This document shows, piece by piece, positions 47,801 through 58,451 of a stretch of 64,000 nt of DNA; position 1 is the first letter of the stretch; each line of letters starts with the position of its first letter. A program made the position numbers and the translations under genes. The notes below the pieces were generated by a model. That model saw only the letters and a program-made list of their open reading frames with translations, did no database searches and had not been told where the DNA came from. The DNA lies in the NCBI RefSeq assembly GCF_009727055.1, contig NC_052355.1:8589793-8653792 (forward strand), read 5' to 3'. Source of the DNA: Benincasa hispida. Taxonomy: Eukaryota; Streptophyta; Magnoliopsida; Cucurbitales; Cucurbitaceae.

Positions 47801-49529
47801 TCTAGTGCTTCTATTAAGGGAATATTATGTGTAGCTGTCGGAGAACATCTAGAAACCTCTGAAATTGTTTGCTATCATCTTTCTTCTTCAGCCTAGATGG
47901 GAAAGGTGGAGGATCCTACCTTTCTCCTTGTTTAGTTGGCTGCTTACGGAGATCCTGTTCTTACTGTGTTTCATTATTTGGAGATTGCGTTGATTGAGAA
48001 TTCAAGTCTTGAGGAGCTTCATCTTTTATAGGTGAAGTTGCTTCTGAACTGGTAATTTTTCCACTATTAGTTGGTTGATCATCATCAACAGTCAAATCTA
48101 CTGGTGTAGTTGTCGCATCTGGTACTAATGGCATAGGGGTTGTTGTTCTGCCACTTCTCAATGTTACTACATGACATTTTTCTTTACCTCGCTGCCTCCA
48201 TGCTCCTGAGTTGCTGTGCCACATACCAAACACATTCTTTTTTAATTCCCTCGTAAGTTGATCTATCTGCTCTTCCAGTTCTTTAAGGGAGTCAACTTGT
48301 GATTGTCTCATTGCCTCGCTCTTTTCAATGTAATGTTTTAACGATGATTTCAGAGATGAGATGAGGTATCATATAAGAACGATTGGTCGCAGGATGGTAT
48401 ACCTTGAGAATTACATGCGTTAAAGTCCGGAGTAATGAAGACCGGAGGGTTGCCTCTATCCACTTGATAACTGTTCTAATAGAAACTATGGCTCTCCTGG
48501 TTGCGATTCCCGTCCTAACTTGAAGTTGGGTGATCCCACCAACCAGGGTTATAGATGTTGCCAAACGATTCATCATAGACAGAATATACGGGTTGTTGAT
48601 TCCATGGGTAGACTTCTACTGGATGTCCATCCCCACATTGGATGCAATTCATTGTGCCACATGAGTCACCACATTAACTTACTCTAATCCTTGAAAGGGT
48701 GTTCTCTGTTGATTAGCCACCGTCTGGAGGAGTGAAGTCATTGTGGTCATTTGATCGACCAGTGCGCTCATCGCATCAGTTGACACATCGACACTTTCTA
48801 CTCTTTCTTACTCTAAACCTCTTACCTCAAGCCCGGTATCAATCCACTCATCAAAATGTCACGAGATGCGATCCAAGATTAATCCTCCTTCTGCAGAGGC
48901 ATCAACAACTGCTTGCATTGATTGGTCTAAGCCATTGTAAAAGGTTTCCATCAGAATACTATCGAGAATCCCAATATGTGGACAACTCTTCGCTAACTGC
49001 CGGAATCGCACCCAGGCGGTGCTCAAGGTTTCATAACCCTTTTGCTCAAAATTCAACATATCCCTCCGTCTCCTTGTGTTGACGGCTGGAGGGAAGAATC
49101 TGTTCATGAACCTATCAACCAACTGTTCCCATGCTTTAATCTCATTTGGCTCTAATGACTGAGCCCACCTCTTTGCTTCATCCCGCAGTGTGTATGGAAA
49201 AGATAAATCCTAAGTCTCTCTTGAATCACTTCAGGCATGGAGAATGCGTTGCACATATCCACAAAATTCGTCAAATTCGCATGTGGGTCTTCTCCTTATA
49301 ATCCTCCAAATTGACCCATATTCTGAATCAACTGCAACATGATTGGTCTAATTCCTAAGCTTACATTCTCCTCAACCGTTGGTCTTGAGATTCCTGGTGA
49401 GAAGTTGTAAAAATCCAGTGCCGTATAACCTCTCATTGGGACGTGATGATGAGTAGCAAGAAATATGGAGCCTTGCACTGGCCCATTTTCCCTTTAATTC
49501 CCTGCAGGAGCCTCATTATTATTAGCCAT
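47801..49529 (-). pseudogene. Gypsy D2 gag
   Basis: The minus-strand ATG at 49527-49529 (MANNNEAPAG) follows the primer-binding site by about 195 bp. Pieces: HVPMRGYTALDFYNFSPGI and IRPIMLQLIQNMGQFGG (49296-49478); gag domain MVDRFMNRFFPPAVNTRRR, LNFEQKGYETLSTAWVRFRQ and NGLDQSMQAVVDA (48859-49122); a knuckle area near 48600-48660; and the coiled LKELEEQIDQLTRELK with CHVVTLRSGR (47961-48311). Several stops and shifts. It would form the particle. Confidence 0.85.
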
Positions 49530-49724
49530 GCTTCTTCACCACTTAATTCGACCCTGATAAACTCTTGCGCGAATAATACACTTGATCTCTGGGTCTACTT
49601 AGAATTTCTGGATCACTCCAGCACTCATAAGCCGTCAGACTGCTCTTCGCATTGAACAACCAGTATAAAGAGATCTGTCTTGCAAAATACCACAAACGTA
49701 CTCAAACAATAAACCGTTATCCAA

Positions 49725-49742
49725 TCCCCAGCAACGACGCCA
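49725..49742 (-). other. Primer-binding site, gypsy D2
   Basis: Minus strand TGGCGTCGTTGCTGGGGA, tRNA-Asp type with two substitutions, 6 bp from the LTR end at 49749. Confidence 0.8.
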
Positions 49743-49748
49743 TAAAAT

Positions 49749-50779
49749 TGACCAACGCAAATTTGAGTCTTAAACAATGCCCTGATACAAACATGGATAT
49801 GCATAGTGATATATGATGATATGTGATACTACTTCTAGATATGCGTTATTAACGAATGTTCTTGTAGTATGTTGTGCATTGTCACAAGTTTCCTTACATT
49901 GAAACCAAGTATAATTTCACCGCAAGTTTCTCTGTGTGATTCAAGGTCGAACACAGGGACTATTTTAGGTTATTGCGTTATGCTTGTGATACATGCGACC
50001 AAGGGTTTTTCAATTTAAGAATTTGTGTACAAGTGATTAAACATGCGATGAAGTAAAGTAAAGCAATAAAAATGCGATAATAACATAAATTGCATTAAAG
50101 TAAATTGCGTTAAAATAAATCTATGCTAAGATGATACAAGATACAGGATTCATGATACAAGATACTAAGGTCAAGGCTGGCTGTGAAGATTATGCAAAGA
50201 TCGTGTAATACGGTGACAAGTCTTATGTACGAAGTAGAAACAGAAAAGATAATTAATACAAACATCGCAAGTTTCTTAATTGCGTTAAAGATATAAGTAC
50301 GGTTCCTTTTTTCCCTTGGCGTACACCTCTCAATGATCAGCCACGCTCCCACATCTCTGTGGTGAAACAGGGACGAACGTAATGAACGCAAGGTTGCTTC
50401 CATCTCTGGGGTATTTATAATTCAGTAGCAATTAGCCCTCGTATCAATTATACCCGTATCAAGTATATATTCTTTGAATTCTATAGGGGTATTTATAGGT
50501 GAAAATCTTTGACTCTTGGCTTGTGGAACCCACTTCTTGTTATGGAAATTCCGAAGATGGAAGAATAAATATTCTTTCTGTTATGCAATCAGACCGTTAA
50601 ATCTTCACAACGGTTAGTTATACACGTGTCACGATCCTCCGCCTTTGCATTGCTCAGCTGCATCTTTCGATCGGTTGCTCGCATGTGGTGTTGTATTTAT
50701 TACCGCATGCGGTTGAAATTCAACTCGGGATTGACTGTCACATTGCACCGTCATTGCGTTAATTGTCTCTTCATTGTTT
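49749..50779 (-). mobile_element. Gypsy D2 5' LTR, truncated
   Basis: Family D LTR: collinear with 51230-51860 ('gtgatactacttctagatatg', 'gaaccaagtataatttcaccgcaagtttct', 'gcgtacacctctc') and, after an internal deletion near 50412, with 52450-52760. Homology ends at about 50779 where copia pol sequence begins, so the LTR start is missing. Its place next to the primer-binding site ties LTR family D to an Athila-like gag/pol. Confidence 0.85.
50489..50497 (-). promoter_or_regulatory. TATA box, D2 LTR
   Basis: Minus strand TATAAATAC, matching the boxes at 52502-52510 and 60892-60900. Confidence 0.5.
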
Positions 50780-51140
50780 ATAGGTCGATGGATCCTCTAT
50801 GTCGTCATCAGGTATGATGACTTGTGTTTCTGTTAATCCCAAGTAATGGTCAGGCTGATGAACAACCCTCCCACTACGTCGAGGCATTCTCAACTCTTGA
50901 GAAGGATGTGACTGACCAGATGTACTAGTTTTATCTACTACTTTAGTAGATGAACTAGTTCTATCTATAGCGTCTTTGGAAATTTCATTTAATACTAGTC
51001 CACTGCGAGGTTGCTGACTTCTTATATGGTCTTCCTCTAAGAATGTGGCATTTGTCAATACAAATACCTTATTCTCTTGAGGATCGTAAAATAGACCACC
51101 TTTTATTTCTTTTGGATAACCTACAAATAGGCAGAGTTGA
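50780..51140 (-). pseudogene. Orphan copia linker fragment
   Basis: Minus strand encodes YPKEIKGGLFYDPQENKVFV, TNATFLEEDHIRSQ, SQELRMPRRSGRVVHQPD, HYLGLTETQVI and EDPSTYKQ: only the integrase-RT linker of a copia element (compare 11335-11739). It has no flanking RT, integrase or LTR and sits between two family D LTR segments. It is less decayed than copia F. It may be captured DNA or a misjoin. Confidence 0.8.
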
Positions 51141-51186
51141 CACGCAGATTTTCAGTCTTTATCATCATACAAGCTCATCATAAACT

Positions 51187-53046
51187 TGTAACGCATGTAT
51201 GAATATGAATGAATAAAATTAATCTTCTTATGTCATACAATGCATGGATGATTGTGAAGATATGTGATACTACTTCTAGATATGTGTTATTAATGAATGT
51301 TTTTGTAGTATGTTGTGCGTTGTCACAAGTTTCCTTGTGTTGAAACCAAGTATAATTTCACCGCAAGTTTCTCGGTGTGATCCGAGGTCGAACACAGGGA
51401 TTGTTTTAGGTTAGTTGTGTTAGATTTGTGGTATATGCAACCAGGGGTTTTTCAATTTAATAACGGTGTGGTTTGTTCATGTGATAAAGTAAAGTGTGTA
51501 GTAAAGAAAAGATAAGTGATAAAAATGCGATAATAAAGTAAATTACGACAAAAGTAAAGTGCGATAAAATGAACCTAAGCTATATGATACAAGATACAGG
51601 TTACATGATACAAGATACTGAGGTTGAGACTGACTGTGAAGAATATACAAAGATCATGTTATGCGGTGGCAATGCTTATGTGCAAAACAGAAAGAGAAAT
51701 GATAATTAATATAAACAACGCAAGTTTCTTAATTCCATTAAAGATATAAGTACGGTTCCGCTCTCCCTTGGCGTACACCTCTCGTTGATCGGATGCGTTT
51801 CCCACATCTCTGTGGTGAAACAGGGACGAACGTAGTGAACGCAAGGTTGCTTCCATCTCTGGAAGTACTTCTTGCTTTAGTTAACGCATTCTTCTAACCT
51901 TCTCTCGTCAGATCAGAATGGCATCTCCACTTTTGCTCTCACAGGTAAAGATGCCGTGTAGCATGCTTTAGCTAAACATCTTTATTTCTTTAGCACAGAT
52001 TAAGTTACTTGTTTAATTCATATTAATCACCAAGGGATTAAGAAGACATCGTAGAGAAAGTGATTAATAGAGGAACGGAAATAGACAGAAATGTGGAAAT
52101 GAAAGTGATCATGACATTTAATTATAAAATCAAGCGTCTAATACATGATTGTGAATGATTTAGACTAAGAAGATGAAGTACAATTGATGAATAAGAGTTA
52201 GAAATAGATACAGAAGAGTGCCAATGTCTTGACACTGATTTGGATGGAGAGATTGCTTACCGGCGTAGATGGTGTGAATGGAAGGATGAGCTTCCGTCTT
52301 AGGCTTGCTCAACCAGTAGAGTTGATCTAGGTACAGAGCTTCACGATGTGTATTTGGAATGATTCGCCCTGAGACTCACCTCTCGGCCTTGTCTCTTTTC
52401 TTCCCGGATCTTTTCCGATCAGCACTCAGATTAGCCTATCTCTCAATAGCCTCGTATCAATTATCTCGTGTATCAAGTATATCTCAGTGAATTCTCTGAG
52501 GGTATTTATAGATGAAAGCTTTGACTCTCCGACTTGTGGTCCCCACTGTATTGTTATGGAAATTCCGACAATGGTGGAATAAATATTCCTTCTGTTATGC
52601 AATTAGTCTGTCAAAAATGCACGATGGTTAGTTGTACACATGTCAAAATCCTCCCTGATTGCGCTGCTCATTTGCATCTTCAATCGTGTGCCCGCATGCA
52701 GTGTTATTTTTTATTACCACATGTGGTTGATGTTCAGCTCTGGATCAATTGTCGCATGCGCCGTCACTGCGTTGATCGTCTATTCATTCCTGAATGATGG
52801 GCGCAATGCAACGTAGATGCGTTAATATTTCTCTCTTGAGCCATGCATAGGTGACTGGATATCCTGCAAAACAGACTTGAAATATTCTTTTCTACCACCG
52901 CAATGGTGTTAGTTGGTGTATTGACGATAATTTATAATTATTATATTTCTTAGCTAATTTCCATACAATTGACACAATTTTACTCTCTTTTGGCCGCAAT
53001 ATCTAAATAAAGCAGTCTAAATAACTTGTATTTCTACAAGTTATCA
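51187..53046 (-). mobile_element. Family D 3' LTR, minus copy
   Basis: On the minus strand it starts TGATAACTTGTAGAAATACAAGTTAT (a terminal hairpin), directly after the tract AAATTTGGGGGTG, and ends ...catgcgttaca. It is 1860 bp and collinear with the plus-strand LTR at 60361-62143. Because the polypurine tract and an internal region lie to the right, it is the 3' LTR of the minus-strand element. Confidence 0.85.
52502..52510 (-). promoter_or_regulatory. TATA box, D LTR minus copy
   Basis: Minus strand TATAAATAC. Confidence 0.5.
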
Positions 53047-53059
53047 CACCCCCAAATTT
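53047..53059 (-). other. Polypurine tract, D minus copy
   Basis: Minus strand AAATTTGGGGGTG immediately before the LTR start; identical tract at 60348-60360. Confidence 0.85.
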
Positions 53060-54186
53060 AAATATATGCTTGTCCTCAAGCATATCTTCTACTAAGGCAA
53101 AAATGCTCAGTTCCTATCCTATAGTTTTACGCCGATTGGTTGCTCCGAATGCTCCACTTAGGCACATTACTTAACAGTGCAATTTCCTTCTATCCTTGCT
53201 AACTTCTAACAAAGCCCTACTTTATTCTTCTATACTACAAATTTCTACTTAAAAATGCTTTTCTATGTTTAAAACGAATGTTTACCTCTTCTTTGTCAAA
53301 ATAGCTTGATGCGCCATATGCGATGGTCAAACTTTTGGGTCATTTATTAGAGATTGTTGATCATGGTTACACCCTTCGTTTTGGCTTGTTTCCACAGGTG
53401 TCATGCGAACATCCAACCACGATTGTGTGCCAATTTCAACTTTAACTCATGAATTTCAGAGGAGTTGTCTCTTATTTCTTTTATTTTCTTTCTTTTCTTT
53501 TTCACATTGCGTTGTTCTTGGAAACCCACCTTCGTTTTGGCTTGCTTCCACAGGTGTCATGCGAACATCCAACTACGAGTAGGTTTCTTTCACAACATAC
53601 TCATATCAGGTTGGAAATGTTTTTGAAGTTTCCCTTGCGCTGACATTGGAGTTGATATGAAAATGTTTTTTTTTTTTTGGAAATCAACACATTTTTCTTA
53701 ATGACTGCATACTCTTGATCTCATCTGCTCAGACCTTCCCCACCCCCAAATTTAGAGATGCTCAAGGTCTTCATTGTGTTGTTTGGACAGAATAGAAAAA
53801 CACTTAGAAAAAAAATTTCAAAAAGAAGGTTTGAGCAGAATTTTGAAAGGCAAAAGGTAAAGTATTGCTAAGCTACGAATTAACTATGTGTTAGTTAGAA
53901 TTTACAAAGTATGGTAAATGTTTCTAAGTGAAAACATATTATACATCATGGCAGCGCAATGAATAACACAAAAAGAAAGATTTAGAACATCGCAATTATT
54001 GATAAAGGATGATAAAGAAAAAGGCACAGGCAAATAGAGAGAATATTTACTCATTTGTATTGAATATTCACTAAGTATACAAATAATTAAAAATTAACGC
54101 AATACAAAGAATCAAAGAATTTCGTTAACTAATGGAAAATAATGAATTGAATAAAAATATAGAATGGCCGCATAAAAATGTAAAGA
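53060..54186 (-). other. 3' untranslated region of D minus copy
   Basis: About 1.1 kb between the extra ORF and the polypurine tract, without coding sequence. It carries a 48-bp direct repeat pair (53374-53421, 53530-53577) and is collinear with 59107-60347 in inverted orientation. Confidence 0.7.
53374..53577 (-). repeat. Pair of 48-bp direct repeats before the PPT
   Basis: Two copies of cttcgttttggcttg(t/c)ttcc... running through 'cacaggtgtcatgcgaacat', 156 bp apart. The same pair exists in the plus copy. Confidence 0.8.
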
Positions 54187-54643
54187 TTATTGATGAGAAG
54201 CAGGAGGGTCTGGAGGAGGATTCTGATGCGGTATGGGTGGAGTCTCTTCGAACATCAGACGCTGCCTGAGATGCAGAGGCACCTTGGGACCATGAAGATA
54301 TGCTGTTAGAAAATTACATAACTCATTATTGCGCTCCATAAGCTGTCTTTGGTGGCGATGGATTGTATAAATGTTGCGCTGAATATTAATCAACACCTCC
54401 CTTGACGTAGCAGCACTGCACTATATATCATCGACTTGCTCCATTACCACATCAAATTTCTGGTTGAAAAAGGCTTGTTGCTGAGCGAAGAGTTGTTGTT
54501 GTTGGGAGAGGAAGGACCCCATTTCTGCTAACTCAGCGGCTAAGGAGGTGACAGCAGGTGGTGCCTGCGATGTCTCACCAGCAACGTTTTGGGGTTGGGC
54601 AGAGGTGCCTTCACCCAAATCGTGTGGGTCATCAATATGCGGC

Positions 54644-54681
54644 CTGTCTCTTATACACATCTAGATGTGTATAAGAGACAG
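54644..54681. other. Nextera mate-pair junction adapter (artefact) 3
   Basis: Perfect 38-bp double mosaic end. On the minus strand it yields the contaminant peptide MCIRDR at the start of an apparent ORF. Confidence 0.98.
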
Positions 54682-54728
54682 GGGATGGAGGGTTATGCCT
54701 GCGATGTCTCACCAGCATCGTGTTGGGG

Positions 54729-54766
54729 CTGTCTCTTATACACATCTAGATGTGTATAAGAGACAG
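54729..54766. other. Nextera mate-pair junction adapter (artefact) 4
   Basis: Identical 38-bp double mosaic end. Confidence 0.98.
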
Positions 54767-54851
54767 GTTTAAGCTAACTCAGCGGCTAAGGAGGTGACAG
54801 CAGGTGGTGCCTGCGATGTCTCACCAGCAACGTTTTGGGGTTGGGCAGAGG

Positions 54852-54889
54852 CTGTCTCTTATACACATCTAGATGTGTATAAGAGACAG
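54852..54889. other. Nextera mate-pair junction adapter (artefact) 5
   Basis: Identical 38-bp double mosaic end; on the minus strand it fuses SYTHLDVYKRQ into the apparent protein. Confidence 0.98.
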
Positions 54890-55307
54890 CATTGAGATCG
54901 ATTGCGGGCCTCTTTAAAGGTAGCTCTGGGCAATGTGGGGAGTCTTTGAGGAGCAACCTCAGGATTTTGATATTGATGAGGCCGTGGACTTCTTGCATGG
55001 GCTTTTCCTCAATGCCTACGCCCATTAACAGTCACAGACTTGAGATAGTCCATGGAAAGAAGTATTGTCCTCTAACGTGCCTCACAAAGCCTCAAATTTG
55101 ACTTGCGATCAATCGGCCTACATCGATTGGAATGCCTCGCGCAATGCAATATGCGGCCATAACTCGATCCCTTGAAATTGTCTTGTCATGGGAAGTTGGG
55201 ATCAGCCACCTTTTAACCAAATAAACCCAAAGTCGTGCCTCCGAAAGCAGAGTCTTGGACGCCAGGGTCTTGATGCCTTTTAAAGAAACCGACCATTTAG
55301 TGCCCAC

Positions 55308-56089
55308 AAATTTTTATTCTATCTTAAATGCTTTATTTAATTCAAATTTTGACTTTATGAATTTATTTATCCATTTGGGTCCTGTCTTTAATTCTTTGAC
55401 TTATTGTAATCATTGCATGTGCTTTAAATTGTGAGTGATTGAGTAATAAAGGAAAAATGTGTCACCGCAAGTCTCAGCACTTGCACTGATGAAAATTGTA
55501 AAATAAAAAGAATAAAACAATTAACAACAAGAAAGCATGACGACAATGGACGCATCCCAAACCAACTAGGAATGCCTTGCATTCACCTAACTCAACTGTG
55601 TTGAATTGAGGGGTGTGTTACGCTTGCATGTGTCCTTTGCCCGTCCTTAGCCAAATGCACCATGTTGAGGTATCCTCCAGAAATGCGTTGGGGTGTGTTG
55701 GGGAGATATATGCGTCGTTGCCCGTCCTCTGCAAAGATACAGTTGCATTAGTGAACACAATGCGTTATGCCTTATCATGTGTCCATTCAAATAAAATATT
55801 AAAGAAAAAGTCGTTTGGCAATGTGGGAAGAAGTCCAATCAATTCGTATCCCCAAGCAATTATGACTTGGCAGACAAAAGGATGCTTTATCAGAAAATCG
55901 ATAAATGAGGGAGGTGGAACGACGCGCCTGTTGAGATGCTCGAGCAAGTCGCCGTGAAATCGTGTGGCCCCACCATGGCCCAACCTATAAATATAGCCTC
56001 TCCCTTCATTGGAAATCCTTTACCCTACGTTGGCAAAACCAGAAACCCTAGAAAATTGACTCTCATCAGACCTTTCCAAGCTCGATTCC
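55308..56089 (+). other. Spacer and putative internal promoter region of D plus copy
   Basis: Non-coding sequence upstream of the extra ORF, probably the region between pol and that ORF in a 5'-truncated plus-strand copy. AT-rich at 55308-55440. It has a TATA box at 55986 and ends in a short 5' UTR-like stretch with 'gaaaccctagaaaattgac' before the ATG. No pol sequence and no 5' LTR are found. Confidence 0.55.
55986..55995 (+). promoter_or_regulatory. TATA box upstream of the extra ORF
   Basis: TATAAATATA, 94 bp before the ATG at 56090, followed by a C/T-rich 'gcctctcccttcatt' stretch such as plant promoters often carry near the start site. It is outside any LTR. Confidence 0.5.
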
Positions 56090-57722
56090 ATGGCTGACCA
56101 AACCCCAAACCAATCCACTTCACCTTCCATTCCTAACCAAGCAGCCCTGCAAGAGGCAACATTCCTGGTTGCTAGTCGCTGGCTTGCTGCCCAAGCCCCC
56201 ACTATATCCAGACTCGCCGAAAGAATTGGGAGAAACCTTTGGCCATTAGGCCTCCTGTGTTTAAGAGAGGAGGAAGCACCGAGAGCATGCCTACACCTTT
56301 CGTCTCCACTGAAAGCAAAAGGAAGAGATGAGATGATACGGAAGTGTTTGGCATCATCCTCAGTACTTTGAAGCAAGGAGGTGGACTGCCCGAGGAAAGG
56401 GTTGTGATCAAATCACTGCCTATGGAGGAGGAGGTGGCGGTAGAGGCAGATGAAACAATAAAGGATGGAGTAGTGGTGGTGGAAGAAGTAGTGGTTGAAT
56501 AAGAAGAAAAGGAAAATGATGTCCGGGTCCCAGAGACTCAGGAGGCGACTTTCATCGCAGAAAATTATGAAGAGCCTCCAAGAAGAGAAGACGACGAAAT
56601 TGCGATCAAGCAAAGAGAAGAAGAAGAGATTGCAGTCGAGGAGGCCAAGGAAGCGGAGGTCGCATTAGTAACCCCTGATATTGCGATGAAGGATGTTACA
56701 GGGGGTGCGCTGCCAGAAGTGGTCGAGATGAAGATATGAAGAAGGCAACAGAGGCCGAAAAGGAAGAGAAGAAGAGAGAGAAGCAGCCAGCAGAGGCCGA
56801 GAAAGGGAAAGAAGGCTGGAGAGGCAGAGTCTTCACGTCATCACAAGGCAAGAAAGAACAAAGACCAAAAGGATGATGATGAAGACGAAGAGGCCAAGAG
56901 GAAGAGGAAGAAGAAGGAGAAAGAGGAGAGAAAATTGCGCCGACGTGAAAAGAAGCGCCTAAGAGAAGAAGAAGAAGCAAGACAGAGGGCTGTGAGCCCT
57001 GAGAAGGATGGAGAATCAACCTTCGTAAGGGAGGATGGGGTGGAAACGGCGCAACTGATGGAACCGCCGCAACTTGTAGCAACACAATTGGTTACGATGG
57101 ATGAAGAAGAAGAAACAGAGGGAACCCCCCTAATGCAGCGTCACAGGGAGAATGCGCTGCAAGGGTCCAACATCGACCCTCAAAGTTTGATTTTAACTTT
57201 GGAAAAGGAGGAGAGAAAGAAAAGAAGAAGAAAAGAATCAAGAAAAGATGGAGAGAGGCAAGCTCATCATCGTAGAGGAAAATAGAAGAAGAAGGTTGGA
57301 GTTTGAGGAGATGCGAAGCAATAATGAGCTTGCCCGACTTGAAGGGATACGGAAGCGTGAGGAGGAGCAGCGTCTATTGCTGGCCTCTGAGCAATTTGAA
57401 GAAGAGTTTGAGGGAGAAGGGAGAGAAGAAGAAGAAGAAAAGAGAAGAAAGAAGAAGAAGAAAAGAGAAGGAAGAAGAAGAAGAAAAGAGAAGGAAGAAG
57501 GAAGAAGAGGAGAGTCTGTTTTTGGAAGAGAAGAGGAGGAAGTGCAAAGCTAACAAGAAGCACTTGTATACGAGCAAGGGCAAGGAACTTGCTGAACACG
57601 AGAAAGAAGAACAACGCATGGAGTGGGAAAAGAGACTAAGGCAAGTAGCCCGCCTTGCGCAGGCAAAAGGCAAGGACATAGCAGAAAGCAGCGAGCCCGC
57701 ATCGGCCAAGAAGCAGTCATAA
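56090..57722 (+). pseudogene. Extra ORF of family D, plus copy: N-terminal and charged region
   Basis: Start MADQTPNQSTSPSIP at 56090, then EATFLVASRWLAAQA. Near 56230-56290 the frame shifts, and the reading TEVFGIILSTLKQGGGLPEE (from 56338) continues in another frame with a long acidic stretch (EEEVAVEADETI, EEEEIAVEEAKEAEV). A Lys/Arg/Glu-rich segment follows (56890-57560) with EPPQLVATQLVTMDEEEE. The same order is seen in the third copy at the window's right edge. The charged part is likely coiled and may be nuclear-directed (KKRK-type runs); that is inference. At least three frame changes. Confidence 0.7.
56880..57560. repeat. Purine-rich low-complexity tract
   Basis: Nearly all G and A on the plus strand (gaagaagaagaaaagagaag...), encoding Glu/Lys/Arg runs in all three frames, so ORFs in any frame here are uninformative. 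The counterpart is pyrimidine-rich 63190-63430. Confidence 0.8.
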
Positions 57723-57743
57723 AAAAGAAAAGAAAACGATGAC

Positions 57744-58451
57744 ATGTTGATTGAGATGGGCTCTACCCTGCGCCAACCCAACGTCATTGTAGAGCATGGG
57801 TGGGACACGTTCTGCCAGTGCCCATCCATCATCATGCCTCAGGTAGTGCGGGACTTCTACCGCGGGCGTCTTCATGGAAATAGGGATGCGGTGACTTTTA
57901 AGGGAGAGACAGTACACTTCAGTGCAAAGGACATCAATGAGCTATATCAGATGAAGGATAAACCTGATGCACCAGGGAATAAGATTATTGATGATTCTAC
58001 AGAAGAACTGATGGAAGACGCGCTGAGGGTACAAGCACAACCAGGCACAAGATGGTCGGTCTCACCTAAAGGCATCCACATCTTGGAGTCCAAGTCTTTG
58101 CTACTGGAGGGAAGTCTCTGGGTTTATCTGGTCAAAAAGCGGCTGATCCCAACAACGCACGATCGAATTGTATCAAGGGATCGGGTAATGGCTGCATACT
58201 GTATTGCTTGCGGCCTTCCTATCGACGTGGGGCAGTTGATCGCAGGGCAGATCAGAGTATTGGTGGGGCATATACGGGGGCAGTACTTCTTCCCGTGGAT
58301 CGTTTCAAGTTTATGCCTAACTATGGGTGTAGGCATTGATGAAAAGCCCATGCTAAAAGTCCACGACTTCATCAACATCAAAATTTTAAGGATGCTCCTC
58401 AAGGATTCCCCGCATTGTCCCCTAGCTGTCAGCAAAGAGACCTGCGATTGA
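57744..58451 (+). pseudogene. Extra ORF of family D, plus copy: conserved plant transposon-protein domain
   Basis: 235 open codons, the best-preserved copy of this domain. Blocks: NVIVEHGWDTFCQCP, VVRDFYRGRLHGNRDAVTFK, INELYQMKDKPDAPGNKIID, GTRWSVSPKGIHILESKSLL, LWVYLVKKRLIP, ISRDRVMAAYCIACGLPIDVG-type sequence, GQYFFPWIVSSLC, INIKILRMLLKDSPHCP. It resembles the 'putative plant transposon protein' family (PF20167, from memory). The M at 57744 is internal, as the third copy shows preceding sequence (RKKENDDLLMEMG). It ends with a stop after KETCD where the homologue continues. Confidence 0.75.

Larger units (their letters stand above)
54527..54851. repeat. Artefactual 79-bp exact duplication
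   Basis: 54527-54605 and 54773-54851 are identical over 79 bp (gctaactcagcggctaagg to gttgggcagagg), and the second copy lies between adapters 4 and 5. The 47-bp piece 54682-54728 is a partial third version ('gcctgcgatgtctcaccagc'). This is read-level chimerism, not a biological tandem repeat. Confidence 0.9.
54187..55307 (-). pseudogene. Extra ORF of family D (plant transposon-protein domain), minus copy, C-terminal part
   Basis: Pieces on the minus strand: GTKWSVSLKGIK, LWVYLVKRWLIPTSHD and ISRDRVMAAYCIARGIPIDV (55092-55307, ending in a stop); then MGVGIEEKPMQEVHG and INIKILRLLLKDSPHCPELP (to about 54890). Three adapter junctions and a 79-bp duplicate follow; then TSLAAELAEMGSFLSQQQQL and NIQRNIYTIHRHQRQLMERN with LTAYLHGP (54187-54396). 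It lacks its N-terminal half, which seems to lie at 62144-64000. Domain identity (Pfam PF20167-like) is from memory. Function unknown. Confidence 0.75.

Noticed and set aside
55613..55957. 114-codon open frame upstream of the extra ORF.
   Set aside because: No recognisable motif; it overlaps an equally long open frame on the other strand and is not extended by homology to any protein seen here.
56696..57835. Ser/Leu/Phe-rich open frames on the minus strand opposite the charged region.
   Set aside because: They are the reverse reading of a GA-rich tract; no stop codons arise simply because of composition.
57744..58451. The conserved domain ORF as an independent DNA transposon gene.
   Set aside because: No terminal inverted repeats or target duplications surround it; it is always followed by the gypsy-type polypurine tract and family D LTR.
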